From Comamonas sp. lk (GTDB lineage: Bacteria > Pseudomonadota > Gammaproteobacteria > Burkholderiales > Burkholderiaceae_C): 64,000 nt of DNA. A model generated the notes under the pieces. That model saw only the letters and a list, made by a program, of their open reading frames with translations. It did not search any database and had not been told where the DNA came from. This document shows positions 53,254 to 62,446 of the stretch, in pieces (within the stretch, counting starts at the first letter, position 1; each line of letters opens with the position of its first letter). Position numbers and translations under genes: made by a program. The stretch covers positions 1 to 64,000 of the forward strand of contig CAMATX010000002.1 of assembly GCA_945861345.1 (NCBI GenBank). Reading direction: 5' to 3'.

Positions 53254-54246
53254 ATGTTGCAAATACTGGCTGTTACGTTTCCATTTTTCGCGCTGGTGGG
53301 TTTGGGTTATGTGGCCGCCGTGCGTGGCATGCTGCCTTTGTCGGCGATTGGCGGCATGAACACCTTTGTGTTGTTTTTTGCGCTGCCCTGCATGCTTTAC
53401 CGTTTTGGCGCGAGCACGCCGATCGCCCAGCTGTTTGACCCGGGCGCTGCGCTGAGCTATTTGCTGTGCGCGCTGCTGATGGTCACGCTAGTGATAGCCC
53501 TCACACGACGCGGACCTATCGGCTGGAATGACGCGGCCTTTGGCGCGCTGGTCGGGGCTTTTCCCAACACCGGCTTTATGGGCGTTCCGCTGCTGGTGGC
53601 GCTTTTGGGCCAGGCCGCAGCGGGGCCAGCCATCGTCACGATTTTGGTGGACATGGTGATCACCACCTCGCTGTGCATTGCGCTGTCGCGCTTGGGCGGC
53701 GGCCACGGCGAGGGCGACAGCAGCGCGCCCCAAGGCGCAGGCCAAGCGGCCCGCAGCGCTTTGCGCGGCGTGGCGACCAACCCCATGCCCTGGGCCATCT
53801 TGAGCGGCGCAGTGGTCTCGGCCTTTGCCATCGTGCTGCCTGCACCCTTGGCCAAAACCGTGGCCTTGCTGGCCGATAGCGCCTCGCCGGTGGCTTTGTT
53901 CACCATTGGCGCGGTGCTGGCCCGCTCGCGCATGCAAGCGGCCTGCGGCCATGCACCGGCGGTGCCGCTGGGCCAGGTGCTGCCGGTGGTGGCCATCAAG
54001 TTGGTGGTGCATCCGCTGGTGGTGCTGGGCGTGGGCCGCGCTGCGCAAAACCTGGGCGTGGCGCTCGATGACTTTGCGCTCATGGTCATGGTGCTGGTGG
54101 CAGCTCTGCCCAGTGCGAGCAATGTCTCTATGCTGGCTGAACGCTTTGGCGCCAACAACGGGCGCATTGCCCGCATCATTTTGTTTTCAACGATGGCGGC
54201 CTTCTTGAGCTTCTCGGGCGCCGTGGCCTGGATGACGGGGCGTTAA
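53254..54246 (+). CDS. AEC-family (auxin efflux carrier-like) transporter
   Basis: Predicted 330-residue inner-membrane protein with about ten hydrophobic segments. ATG at 53254 ('MLQILAVTFPFFALVGLGY'); the longer track frame is the antisense of rep. AEC features are 'FVLFFALPCMLYRFGAS', 'GAFPNTGFMGVPLLVALLG', 'NPMPWAILSGAVVS' and 'LVAALPSASNVSMLAERFG'. Family members move malonate, organic acids or similar anions; the substrate here cannot be told. Converges with priA, overlapping by four bases. Confidence 0.87.
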   Translation: MLQILAVTFPFFALVGLGYVAAVRGMLPLSAIGGMNTFVLFFALPCMLYRFGASTPIAQLFDPGAALSYLLCALLMVTLVIALTRRGPIGWNDAAFGALVGAFPNTGFMGVPLLVALLGQAAAGPAIVTILVDMVITTSLCIALSRLGGGHGEGDSSAPQGAGQAARSALRGVATNPMPWAILSGAVVSAFAIVLPAPLAKTVALLADSASPVALFTIGAVLARSRMQAACGHAPAVPLGQVLPVVAIKLVVHPLVVLGVGRAAQNLGVALDDFALMVMVLVAALPSASNVSMLAERFGANNGRIARIILFSTMAAFLSFSGAVAWMTGR

Positions 54247-56414
54247 ATCGTCAGCGGGTCCACATCGATGGCCCAGCGGATCAGCCCTTTGCACCCCGGC
54301 GCGCTGCGGGCCGCTTGCAAAACAGTGTGCCAGCCGCCCAAAAACTGCTGCAAGGCGCTGCGCGAATCACTCTCGACCAGCATTTGGGCGCGCTCCACAT
54401 TGGCCACTCGCTGCATAGACATGGGCACAGCCGGGTAGAGCGTGACCTGCGCGAGCACCGCTTGCCAACCGGGCCACTGCCCCATATCGGACAGCGCTTG
54501 CACACGCGCGGTGTTCAAGAAAGCCTGCGCCGCCTCTTGGGTGCGCGCATCGGCGCGCACCAGGGCCTGGAAACTAAAAGGCGGCATGCCTGCCTGCGCC
54601 CGCTCTTGGAGCTGGCTGTCGGCAAACGCAGGGTAGTCGTATTGCTTTAAGGCGGCATAAACCGGGTGCGCCGGCTGAAAAGTTTGCACCCACACCTCGC
54701 TGTGGGCGCCTAAAGCGGCATCGCGCCCGGCGCGCCCGGCCGCTTGCAAAAGCAGTGAGAACAAACGCTCTGGCGCGCGGAAATCGCTGGAGAACAAAGC
54801 GCTGTCCGGGTTGATCGCCGCCACCAGCGTGATGCGGCGAAAGTCGTGGCCCTTGGCAATCATTTGCGTGCCCACCAGCACGTCGACCTCGCCGGCGTGC
54901 ACCGCTGCCAACTGGCTTTGCAGCGTGCCTTTGCGGCGTGTGGTGTCAGCGTCGATGCGCGCGATACGCACCGGCTCGCCCTCGGGCTGCGCCTCGCTCT
55001 GGGTGCCGGGGCGGCGCACCTCGGCCAGGAGCGTGGCCAACAGCTCTTCGACTTGCTCGGTACCCCGACCCAGCGGCACGATGTCCGGGTTGCCGCAGTC
55101 CGGGCAGGTGCGGGGCACGCGGTTGCTCAGGCCGCAGTGGTGGCAGCGCAGCGTGCGGTCGCTTTTATGAAACACCCGAAACGCGCTGCAGTGACTGCAC
55201 GCGCTTTTCCAGCCGCAATCGGTGCAATGCAGTACCGGCGCATAACCGCGCCGGTTGATAAACACCAGGCTTTGTTCGCCGCGCGCCACGCGTTCTTTGA
55301 GTGCCTCGACCAGCGGCAGCGAAAACACGGCGTTACGCGGCTGGTGCGTCATGTCCACGCGGCGCACCAGGGGCAGGCTGCGCCCGGCCGCGCCGATGCG
55401 GCTGGGCATGTGCAAGCGCGCATAGCGCCCGCCCTGGTCTACAGGGCGGCTGTGGTACCAGCTCTCCAAAGACGGGGTGGCCGAACCCAGCAGCACTTTG
55501 GCGCCTTCCAGGCGGCCGCGGTAGATCGCCAAGTCGCGCGCCGAGTAGCGCGCGCCCTCGCCGCTTTTGTAACTGGGGTCGTGCTCCTCGTCGACCACGA
55601 TCAGCGCCAGGCCGGGCATGGAGGCAAACACCGCCATGCGTGTGCCCAGCACGATGCGTGCACCGCCCTGGTGCGCCGCCAGCCAGGCCGAGAGGCGCTG
55701 CGCCGGCGTCATGCCGCTGTGCAAGCTGACAACGGCCTGCGGGCCCCACTGCGGAACAAACCGCGCCTCAAAACGCGCTTGCAGCTGCGGTGTGAGGTTG
55801 ATCTCGGGCACCATGACCAGCACCTGGGCGCGGGGGTCGCGCAAGAGCAAATCTTGCACAGCGCGCAAATACACCTCGGTCTTGCCGCTGCCGGTGGCGC
55901 CAAACAGCAAAAACGGCCCGGGCTGGGATTGGATCTCGGCCAATACCTGCGCCTGCTCGGGGCTGAGCATGTCGCCGGCGGCACCGTCGGCCTGCGCCGA
56001 GGCGCTTGGCGCAGCGCTGGCGATTCTGAGTTGGGCTTTTTCTAAACGCTGCGCGCGGCGCTGCAATTGCAGGGGCGAGACATCGCGCAGCTGCGGGGGC
56101 AAGGCCGCCAGTGCCACCTCGCCTGCCGAGCGCTGGTAGTACTGCGCGCTAAAGCGGATGAGTTGCTGCCAAGGTGCGGACAATGGCTGAACCGTGTCGA
56201 GCACGGCGGCGATATCGCGCACTTTGTCGGGTTCGATTTCGCCGGTGGCGTCGGGCGCTTGGGCGTCCCACACCAGCCCCAAGGTTTCGCGCGCGCCCAG
56301 CGGCACCCGCACCAAGGTGCCCGGCGCCAAGGCCAGCGTATGCCGGTAAGTCAGCACCGGGCCCAACTGCGCATGGGCGGGCGTGTGCACCAGCACGGGC
56401 AGCCACACACTCAT
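54243..56414 (-). CDS. priA: Primosomal replication protein N' (PriA helicase)
   Basis: Predicted 723-residue helicase that reloads the replisome at stalled forks. It has an N-terminal DNA-binding region ('LGLVWD'), Walker A 'GATGSGKTEVYL', DEAH-type 'VVDEEHDPSYK', 'LLGSATPSLESW', the eight-cysteine zinc-binding block ('CTDCGWKSACSHC...CHHC...CPDCG'), and 'GTQMIAKGHDF' / 'QAAGRAGRD' of the C-terminal helicase lobe. Followed upstream by an 800-base AT-rich intergenic region with DnaA boxes. Confidence 0.95.
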   Translation of the reverse strand: MSVWLPVLVHTPAHAQLGPVLTYRHTLALAPGTLVRVPLGARETLGLVWDAQAPDATGEIEPDKVRDIAAVLDTVQPLSAPWQQLIRFSAQYYQRSAGEVALAALPPQLRDVSPLQLQRRAQRLEKAQLRIASAAPSASAQADGAAGDMLSPEQAQVLAEIQSQPGPFLLFGATGSGKTEVYLRAVQDLLLRDPRAQVLVMVPEINLTPQLQARFEARFVPQWGPQAVVSLHSGMTPAQRLSAWLAAHQGGARIVLGTRMAVFASMPGLALIVVDEEHDPSYKSGEGARYSARDLAIYRGRLEGAKVLLGSATPSLESWYHSRPVDQGGRYARLHMPSRIGAAGRSLPLVRRVDMTHQPRNAVFSLPLVEALKERVARGEQSLVFINRRGYAPVLHCTDCGWKSACSHCSAFRVFHKSDRTLRCHHCGLSNRVPRTCPDCGNPDIVPLGRGTEQVEELLATLLAEVRRPGTQSEAQPEGEPVRIARIDADTTRRKGTLQSQLAAVHAGEVDVLVGTQMIAKGHDFRRITLVAAINPDSALFSSDFRAPERLFSLLLQAAGRAGRDAALGAHSEVWVQTFQPAHPVYAALKQYDYPAFADSQLQERAQAGMPPFSFQALVRADARTQEAAQAFLNTARVQALSDMGQWPGWQAVLAQVTLYPAVPMSMQRVANVERAQMLVESDSRSALQQFLGGWHTVLQAARSAPGCKGLIRWAIDVDPLTI

Positions 56415-56536
56415 GGCTGCGCCTGCGCTGCGCGCATCTGACCGGATCGTTCTTGGGGGCGGGTTTGCATCAGTTACGGCAAAAAAATACGCTAAGTCCT
56501 TGATCCAATTGGCGGGCTGGGATTACCCCCAATTTA

Positions 56537-56655
56537 TGTGGATAACTTTGTTGATAGGCGTGGAATGTGGCCCGCCCACCCTCGAAAAACCAGCGGAAAG
56601 GTACCTTGCATAAAATTTAGGCAATTTTATAAATTCCATACGAATCAATGACTTA
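56537..56655 (+). repeat. Diverged repeat unit, copy 1
   Basis: Begins with TGTGGATAACTTTGTTGATA (DnaA box on the minus strand) and ends with TTCCATACGAATCAATGACTTA. The starts of these two blocks are 97 bases apart, exactly as in copy 2. A middle block ACCCTCGAAAAACCA is also kept. Confidence 0.75.
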
Positions 56656-56947
56656 TGCTGCATAAAGGATACCGCCGGAGGCCACAAGGGCATTACCAGG
56701 GGCGCCACGATACCTAGCGCCAATTGTGCATAACTAACTTTGCCTTGCAAACGTGCAAGCCATGGGCAGCGGCCCAAAGCTGTGCCTGCAAGCCGCCCCA
56801 TTGTGCACCGCCTCCATCTGGACGGACATACAGCCTTTGGGCGCTGCGCACCGTAGTTTTCCAATTAGCCGTGGCATTTGATGCCCGGTTGCGAAAGCAG
56901 GCCTAAGTGATTGATCCGTATGGCAGCGACAGCTTATGGCCTTTTTC

Positions 56948-57066
56948 TGTGGATAACTTTGTTGATATCCCTGCGCAGAGAGGTCAAAACCCTTGACAAA
57001 TCAAGGCTTTCGAAACATTGCCTCTAAAAAAAGCATATTCGTATTTCCATACAAATCAATGATTTA
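56948..57066 (+). repeat. Diverged repeat unit, copy 2
   Basis: TGTGGATAACTTTGTTGATA (identical to copy 1) and, 97 bases on, TTCCATACAAATCAATGATTTA (two differences), with middle block ACCCTTGACAAATCA at the same offset. The rest has drifted, so selection on the kept blocks is likely. Confidence 0.75.
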
Positions 57067-57211
57067 GCAGATTATCCAAGCCAACATGCCGTCTGCAGGG
57101 CGAGGCACTTGGCGGCTTGTATGGACAGGAATTTTTGTGCACAAGTGCGCTCTGGGGCATAAAAACCGGCAAATAAATGCTAGGCAAACTGCCCGGCCCC
57201 GGACCTTGGCG

Positions 57212-58165
57212 TTATTTTGCTTTGGCGCGCGGATGCGCCGCATCGTACGCGCGGGACAAATGCTGGAAATCGAGCCGCGTGTAGACCTGGGTCGTGCTGA
57301 TGTTGGCGTGCCCGAGCAGCTCTTGCACACCGCGCAAATCGCTGCTGGACTGCAGCACATGGCTGGCAAACGAATGGCGCAGCATGTGCGGGTGCACCGG
57401 CGTGCTGGTGTTGGCCAGCAAGCTGCGCCTTTGCAGGCGCTGCCAGACCGACTGCGCCGTGAGCCGCGTGCCATTGCGCCCGGTAAACAGCGCAGGCGAG
57501 TCGGCCCCCCCCGCGCCGCGCCCGGGCGGGCTGCCGCGCAGCGCCAACCAGCGATGCAAAGCAGCCAGCGCCGCGCTACCGACAGGCACGCTGCGCCGCT
57601 TGCTGCCTTTGCCCAGCACATGGGCCTGCGCGTCTTGCAGGTCGACCCAGCCTTTGGCCAGCGCACTGGCCTGCACGTCCAGCCCCACCAGCTCGCCCAC
57701 GCGCAGACCGCTGCCGTATAAAAGCTCGACGATGGCGACATCGCGCGCCTCCAACCAGGCGCCGTCTTCGCTGCGGAAGTCGGCAAACTGCACCGCGTCG
57801 TCCACGCCCAGCGCTTTGGGCAGGGGCTTGGCCGCTTTGGGGGCGCGCACGTCTTGTACCGGGTTACTGGCGACCAGGCCTTGGCGGCCTAGCCAGGCAT
57901 AAAAACCGCGCCAGCCGCTCAGGATGAGCGCAATGCCCCGCGCGCTGCGCCCACCGCTGTGCATGGCGGCGATCCAGCGGCGAATGTGGTGGTGCCCCAC
58001 CTCGCACAGAGGCAAGGCCGCTTGCGCCGTGCGACCGGTGCCTTGCGCGTAGCTTTGCAGCTTGGCCAAATCCAGGGCGTACAAATCAACGGTGCGCGCG
58101 GCCAGGCGCTTTTCGACCCGCACGTACTCCAGGTAGCGTGTGACCAGGTCGGCGTCGCTTGCCAC
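57212..58165 (-). CDS. xerC: Tyrosine recombinase XerC
   Basis: Predicted 317-residue site-specific recombinase that resolves chromosome dimers at dif. It has a SAM-like N-terminal core-binding domain ('LVTRYLEYVRVEKRLAARTVDLYALDL') and a catalytic domain with Arg in 'LYGSGLRVGELVGL', Lys in 'LGKGSKRRSVP', 'HPHMLRHSFASH', 'LGHANISTTQVYTRLD' (nucleophile Tyr). I use the GTG at 58165, which follows the DUF484 stop and matches family length; the track's GTG at 58237 would overlap DUF484 by 49 bases. An unusual Gly/Pro-rich insert ('RGSPPGRGAGGAD') lies between the Lys and His motifs. Confidence 0.92.
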   Translation of the reverse strand: MASDADLVTRYLEYVRVEKRLAARTVDLYALDLAKLQSYAQGTGRTAQAALPLCEVGHHHIRRWIAAMHSGGRSARGIALILSGWRGFYAWLGRQGLVASNPVQDVRAPKAAKPLPKALGVDDAVQFADFRSEDGAWLEARDVAIVELLYGSGLRVGELVGLDVQASALAKGWVDLQDAQAHVLGKGSKRRSVPVGSAALAALHRWLALRGSPPGRGAGGADSPALFTGRNGTRLTAQSVWQRLQRRSLLANTSTPVHPHMLRHSFASHVLQSSSDLRGVQELLGHANISTTQVYTRLDFQHLSRAYDAAHPRAKAK

Positions 58166-58188
58166 GGGGCGCGGGGTGCTGGCGCGCT

Positions 58189-58887
58189 TTAACGCAAACG
58201 GCTCAGCGCGGCGCTGGCCACCTCGCCGATGCGGCACAAAAAGTCAGTGCCCATGCCGCCATGAAAGCGCTGCGCGTCCATCGATGCGAGCACCAGCATG
58301 CCAAAAGCCGGCGCGCTGCTGCCCGCTTCGCCACTGCGCAAGGCGATGATGGCAATCGAGGCGGCCGTATCGGGCTTGTCCAGCCACTGGGTGACTTCAA
58401 AGCCCGTGTTCAGGCCACAAAAGGGCTCGGTCAGCGAGGAAGCAAACAGCTTGGCCTCGTCGCTCACGCCTTGTACAAAAACGCTGTCGGCGTACTGGCT
58501 GTCCAGGCCCCACAGGCGCAGACTGACCTGGGGCACGGCAAATTGCTCGCGAATTTCCTGGGTAATCAGGCCGGGCAGGGTTTGCGCTTGGGGCACCAGC
58601 AAAAGGCCGCGGGCCCAGCGCAAAATTTTGTCGGACAAGAGAACGTTGTCGTTGCCGTGGCGAATCATCTCCATGATGCGCGACTCCAGCAGTTTGATTT
58701 TTTCGCGCAGCATTTCGGCCTGGCGCTCTTGCAGGCTGACGGCGCGGTGGCTGTGCGGGCTGGTAATTTGCACGGCGGCCAGCAAATCGGCGTGGCGCAC
58801 AAAAAAGTCGGGCGTATTGGCCAGGTAGTTGGCAATATCGTCCTCGGTGATCGGGTTGTTCAGGCTAGGTTCGTTGTGCTGGCTCAT
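58189..58887 (-). CDS. DUF484 family protein
   Basis: Predicted 232-residue cytoplasmic protein. Family-typical start 'ITEDDIANYLANTPDFFVRHADLLA', a helical linker ('VSLQERQAEMLREKIKLLESRI') and a GAF-like domain ending in 'DFLCRIGEVASAALSRL'. Function unknown. DUF484 genes are classically found between dapF and xerC, exactly the order here (dapF-DUF484-xerC, minus strand). Confidence 0.92.
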   Translation of the reverse strand: MSQHNEPSLNNPITEDDIANYLANTPDFFVRHADLLAAVQITSPHSHRAVSLQERQAEMLREKIKLLESRIMEMIRHGNDNVLLSDKILRWARGLLLVPQAQTLPGLITQEIREQFAVPQVSLRLWGLDSQYADSVFVQGVSDEAKLFASSLTEPFCGLNTGFEVTQWLDKPDTAASIAIIALRSGEAGSSAPAFGMLVLASMDAQRFHGGMGTDFLCRIGEVASAALSRLR

Positions 58888-58914
58888 GGTTTTTTTAAGT
58901 GTAGAAAAATAGTT

Positions 58915-59781
58915 TTATAAATCGTCAGGCAGTTCAATTTCGCCGCGAAACACGGTGGTCGCCGGCCCGGTCATTAGCACCGGCGCGCCTTGGCCCGCCC
59001 AGGCAATGCTCAGCACGCCGCCGTGGGTGTGCACATCTACCTGGCCATCGAGCAGGCCCCAACGAATACCGGCCACCACCGCTGCGCAAGCGCCGCTGCC
59101 GCAGGCCAGAGTCTCGCCCACGCCGCGCTCAAACACGCGCAGGCGCACCTGGCCGCGGTCCACGATCTGCATAAAACCGGCATTGACGTGGTGGATAAAG
59201 CGCGCATGTTGCTGTATCAAAGGGCCTTGGCTGGGTACTGGCGCGCTGGCCACATCGGCCACGATTTGCACCGCATGCGGATTGCCCATGGACACCGCCC
59301 CGACCCATACGGTGGCGCCATCGCCCAGCGGCAGGGGCCAATGCTCCCATGGGCCGCAAGGCACAGGCGCCAGGCCTTGGGTGTCAAAGCCAATATCCTG
59401 TAGCTCAAACACGGGCGCGCCCATGTCTACGGTCACGCGTCCGTCGGCTTGCAGCTGCGGCTCGATCACGCCTTTGAGGGTTTGCACCCGCAAACGGGTT
59501 TTGCTGCTCAGGCCTTGTTCGTGCACAAAGCGGGCAAAGCAGCGCGCGCCGTTACCGCATTGCTCGACCTGATTGCCGTCGGCGTTGTGGATGCTGTATT
59601 CGAAATCAATCCCGGGCCCGGGCGCAGGGCCCACCGTCAGAATTTGGTCGGCCCCCACGCCCAGATGGCGGTCGCCCAAAAAGCGGTAATGCGCCGGCGT
59701 CAGGCCCAAAGGTCCGCGTGTTGCATCGAGCACCACAAAGTCGTTGCCGGCGCCGTGCATCTTGGTAAACGGGATTCGCAT
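58915..59781 (-). CDS. dapF: Diaminopimelate epimerase
   Basis: Predicted 288-residue enzyme converting LL- to meso-diaminopimelate for lysine and peptidoglycan. Start at 59781 ('[19 protein letters not shown]'); the 69-residue longer track frame is rejected. Both catalytic cysteines are seen, in '[16 protein letters not shown]' and '[15 protein letters not shown]'. First of the dapF-DUF484-xerC group and divergent from the MBL hydrolase gene with a 58-base gap. Confidence 0.96.
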   Translation of the reverse strand: MRIPFTKMHGAGNDFVVLDATRGPLGLTPAHYRFLGDRHLGVGADQILTVGPAPGPGIDFEYSIHNADGNQVEQCGNGARCFARFVHEQGLSSKTRLRVQTLKGVIEPQLQADGRVTVDMGAPVFELQDIGFDTQGLAPVPCGPWEHWPLPLGDGATVWVGAVSMGNPHAVQIVADVASAPVPSQGPLIQQHARFIHHVNAGFMQIVDRGQVRLRVFERGVGETLACGSGACAAVVAGIRWGLLDGQVDVHTHGGVLSIAWAGQGAPVLMTGPATTVFRGEIELPDDL

Positions 59782-59839
59782 GGCCCCGATTATCAGGCGT
59801 TCGGGGCAGGGCGGCGGCGTTTGGTTGCACAATGCCGCC

Positions 59840-60775
59840 ATGCCCCGTTCCTCCCAAATTCTTGACGACGCAGCCGGCCCCTTGCCTGCGCCTGGCCCCT
59901 GGCAAAGCGAGCAAGCGGTGCCCCTGCTGCGCAATGTGCAGCGCCTGACTGCGCCCAACCCCGGCTTTATGACTGGCCCGGGCACCAACAGCTATTTGGT
60001 GGGTGACGCGGCCAGCGGCTATATCGCCATCGACCCCGGCCCGGCCGACGACCTGCACCTGGAGCGCCTGTGGCAGGCCGCCCGCCATGCGGACGGCAGC
60101 GGCGGGCACATCGCGGCCATCGTGTGCACGCATTCGCACCCCGACCATTCGCCCGGCGCTGCGCCCCTGCAGGCACTGTGTCAGGCGCGCAATGGGCACG
60201 TGCCCGTGATTTGGGGCCTGCCTTCAGGGCCACACGCGCGGGCCAACAGCCAGTTTGCCCCCGACCGCGATGTAGCCGATGGAGAGCACATCCACCTGCA
60301 AGCGCCGGGCGCGCAGGCGCACACCCTCCTGGCCATCCACACGCCAGGCCACGCCTCCAACCATGTGTGCCTGCTCTTGCTGCAAGATGGGCTGCTATTT
60401 TCAGGCGACCATATTTTGAACGGCAGCACCACCGTGATTGACCCGCCCGACGGCAATATGGCGCACTACCTGGACTCGCTGGACGCGCTCACGCGGGCCT
60501 GCCAGGCGCACGCGGTGGACTTCATCCTGCCCGCGCACGGCCACCCACTGCCCGACGCCCTGGGCGCCATCGCCAAGCTCAAAGCGCACCGGCTGGCGCG
60601 CGAGGCCAAGATCGCTGCCGTCATGCAGGCCAATCCGGCCGGCGACCCCGACCAGTGGCTGCCGCTGGCCTATGACGATGTGGACGCACGCCTGTGGCCG
60701 GTGGCCAAGCGCTCGCTCCTGGCGCATGTGGAGCGCATCCAGATGCTGCAAGCGCGCCCCGCGCACCCGGTATGA
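59840..60775 (+). CDS. Metallo-beta-lactamase-fold hydrolase
   Basis: Predicted 311-residue protein. Start at 59840 ('[13 protein letters not shown]'). Metal-binding motif '[13 protein letters not shown]' (HxHxDH), later '[15 protein letters not shown]', '[11 protein letters not shown]' and '[12 protein letters not shown]' supply the remaining ligands. A C-terminal helical region ('[12 protein letters not shown]...[13 protein letters not shown]') is typical of the LACTB2/RNase-like or glyoxalase II-related subgroup. Substrate unknown. Overlaps the next gene (ATGA). Confidence 0.87.
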   Translation: MPRSSQILDDAAGPLPAPGPWQSEQAVPLLRNVQRLTAPNPGFMTGPGTNSYLVGDAASGYIAIDPGPADDLHLERLWQAARHADGSGGHIAAIVCTHSHPDHSPGAAPLQALCQARNGHVPVIWGLPSGPHARANSQFAPDRDVADGEHIHLQAPGAQAHTLLAIHTPGHASNHVCLLLLQDGLLFSGDHILNGSTTVIDPPDGNMAHYLDSLDALTRACQAHAVDFILPAHGHPLPDALGAIAKLKAHRLAREAKIAAVMQANPAGDPDQWLPLAYDDVDARLWPVAKRSLLAHVERIQMLQARPAHPV

Positions 60776-61527
60776 GGCCGCTAGCCCCCCAGGCCGCCGC
60801 GACCAGCGGGCCCGGCGAGCGCCTGTCCAAACGCGTGGCGCAGATGCTTGGCTGCTCGCGCAGCCAAGCCGAACAGTACATCGAAGGCGGCTGGGTCCGC
60901 GTCGCCGGGAAGGTGGTGGAGTCGCCCCAGCACCGGGTGGCGCAGGAGGCCATCACGGTAGACCCGGAGGCCAGCGTCCTCGATGCGGGTGAAGTCACGC
61001 TGGTGCTGCACAAACCGGCCAACATGCCGCTGCGCGCCGCCGATCAACTGCTCAAGCCAGGCAGCCACAGTGCGCAAGATGCCACCGGCCAGCGGCCTTT
61101 GCTGCGGCACTTCAAACAACTGCAAACCAGCGTGCCGCTGGAAGATGCCGCCAGCGGCTTGCTCGTGTTTACCCAGGATTGGCGGGTGCAGCGCAAGCTG
61201 ATCGAAGACATGGCCACCATGGAGCACGAACTGATGGTGGAGGTGCGCGGCGCCGTGGCGCCCGAGGCGCTGGTGCCGATCGAGCGCGCGCTGCGCGATC
61301 CACGCCACAATTTGCCACCGGCCAAGGTAAGCATTAGCAGCAGCACCGAGGAGCGCAGCATCTTGCGCCTGGCCGTGAAGGGCGCCCATCCGGGGCTGGC
61401 GGCCTATATGTGTGATGTGGCTGGGCTGCACATCAACGCGCTACGGCGCATCCGCCTGGGCCGCGTCAGCCTGGGGCCGGTAGCGCAGGGGCAGTGGCGC
61501 TTCCTGGCGGACTGGGAGCGCTTTTAG
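60772..61527 (+). CDS. S4-domain pseudouridine-synthase-like protein (RsuA/RluF type)
   Basis: Predicted 251-residue protein: S4 RNA-binding domain (about residues 16-75, 'RLSKRVAQMLGCSRSQAEQYIEGGWVRVAGKVV') followed by an RsuA/RluF-like core ('VTLVLHKPANMPL', 'LEDAASGLLVFTQD') and the C-terminal 'INALRRIRLGRVSLGPVAQGQWRFL'. In active enzymes the core motif reads GRLDxxSxGLLL; here the position of the catalytic Asp appears to be Glu ('PLEDAASGLL'), with an Asp next to it. It may be an altered or inactive enzyme. Translationally coupled to the MBL gene. Confidence 0.82.
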   Translation: MRPLAPQAAATSGPGERLSKRVAQMLGCSRSQAEQYIEGGWVRVAGKVVESPQHRVAQEAITVDPEASVLDAGEVTLVLHKPANMPLRAADQLLKPGSHSAQDATGQRPLLRHFKQLQTSVPLEDAASGLLVFTQDWRVQRKLIEDMATMEHELMVEVRGAVAPEALVPIERALRDPRHNLPPAKVSISSSTEERSILRLAVKGAHPGLAAYMCDVAGLHINALRRIRLGRVSLGPVAQGQWRFLADWERF

Positions 61528-61540
61528 CGCTGAAAAAAGT

Positions 61541-61914
61541 GTGAAGCCCACCGATAAGCCGGATTCTGTGCACGCCGGGTTGCCCCGGTGTGTGACCACC
61601 ATTACTCTGGGCCTTTGATCGCTCAAAAGCTCGGTGCTACCTACCCGCCAACTCAGGGGGCCCCGTCAACGTTGGCCTACTTGGTATTGCTGCGCGTAGA
61701 GATTGCCCGTTTCACCTTCGCACCCGTGGCGTAACTTGCGCTGCGCTGGGGCCCGAAACTCGTCTCTGTTGCTCTAATCCTCACCTTATGCCGCGCCCTT
61801 GCGGGCGCAGGTTTCAGTGGACAGCCGTTAGCTGCTACGCTGCCCTATGCAGTCCGGACGTTCCTCCAGTGCTTGGTTTCCCAAATTGCACCAGCGGTGG
61901 TCTGGCGGGCTTCA
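61541..61914 (-). ncRNA. rnpB: RNase P RNA, bacterial type A
   Basis: Minus-strand RNA of about 374 bases. The 5' end TGAAGCCCGCCAGACCACC pairs with the 3' end GGTGGGCTTCACA (P1). Conserved elements include GGAGGAACGTCCGGACTGC near the 5' end (family GAGGAAAGTCCGGGC) and CCGGCTTATCGGTGGGCTTC at the 3' end, plus the ACAGAGACGAG-type and GGTAAGGTGAGGATTAG-like inner blocks. A short T-run follows the 3' end. Ribozyme part of tRNA 5'-end maturation. The end points are approximate by a few bases. Confidence 0.95.
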
Positions 61915-61937
61915 CGGGGGTGATTATCGTTTGCGCC

Positions 61938-62216
61938 TCAGCTATCGCCACGTTTGAGGTCGCGGTAAAAGTTTTCGTGTGGCCCGACCATCAGCAGCTT
62001 GAGGGTGTTTTCGTCCAAGACGCGGTATGCCAAGAGGCACACCAAGTTGCCCATTCGGAATTTGTATACCTGGACGCCAGCCAAGTCGCCAACTTTGGTT
62101 TCTCCCGCCTCGGGTTGGCTAGCCACGGTGCGCACCGCATCGTCAAGCGCCGCCTTCTGGGGCGCGTGCAGCTTTTTGACTGCCCGCTGAAACGTCGGGG
62201 TGACAAGTAGGCGCAT
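61938..62216 (-). CDS. RelE/ParE-family toxin
   Basis: Predicted 92-residue basic protein with the RelE/ParE fold pattern: 'TPTFQRAVKKLHAPQKAALDDAVRTV', 'KVGDLAGVQVYKFRMGNLVCLLAYRV', and C-terminal 'LLMVGPHENFYRDLKR'. Members cut mRNA on ribosomes or poison gyrase; which applies cannot be told. Its ATG shares one base with the antitoxin stop (TAATG), so the pair is co-transcribed with antitoxin first. Confidence 0.88.
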   Translation of the reverse strand: MRLLVTPTFQRAVKKLHAPQKAALDDAVRTVASQPEAGETKVGDLAGVQVYKFRMGNLVCLLAYRVLDENTLKLLMVGPHENFYRDLKRGDS

Positions 62217-62425
62217 TAGCCGAATTGGTATTCGCCTACCGGCTCTTCCTGCTCGGCCACCAGAATGTCGCGAATGACGCTAAAGGGCAGGTCCGGGTTT
62301 TCCGCAGCGATTCTGCCGATTTGCGACCAATACTCAATTTGTTTGGGCACCGAGCGGTGCTCGATGCTGCCGTAGCGTTTGGCCGTTTCGACCAAAGCCT
62401 CGGGTAGTTTGACGTTGATGGCCAT
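62216..62425 (-). CDS. ParD-like antitoxin
   Basis: Predicted 69-residue protein; start 'MAINVKLPEALVETAKRYG' at 62425, four codons inside the track frame. It has a ribbon-helix-helix-like beginning followed by 'RSVPKQIEYWSQIGRIAAENPDLPF', the pattern of the ParD-like family, and an acidic tail ('VAEQEEPVGEYQFG') that should bind the toxin. A large palindrome lies 22 bp before its start, the expected autoregulatory operator. Confidence 0.87.
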   Translation of the reverse strand: MAINVKLPEALVETAKRYGSIEHRSVPKQIEYWSQIGRIAAENPDLPFSVIRDILVAEQEEPVGEYQFG

Positions 62426-62446
62426 ACAAAACTCCAACAGAAAGCG

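Larger units (their letters stand above)
56415..57211. other. AT-rich intergenic region with three DnaA boxes
   Basis: About 800 bases with no convincing gene. Three perfect matches to the DnaA box TTATNCACA, all in the same orientation, lie at 56537-56545, 56725-56733 and 56948-56956 (seen as TGTGNATAA on the plus strand). Part of the region is a diverged 411-base-offset duplication (see repeat entries). AT-rich tracts such as 56610-56660 and 57020-57066 follow the first and third boxes. Track frames here (57064..57786 and 56383..56613) look non-coding. Confidence 0.6.

Noticed and set aside
54846-56045. 399-residue plus-strand ORF
   Set aside because: Antisense to priA; His/Arg/Ala-rich shadow.
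57064-57786. 240-residue minus-strand ORF
   Set aside because: Mostly another frame of xerC, running into AT-rich intergenic DNA; no family features.
61441-61626. 61-residue ORF at the end of the RNase P RNA
   Set aside because: Overlaps the conserved 3' part of rnpB and the end of the pseudouridine-synthase-like gene; non-coding.
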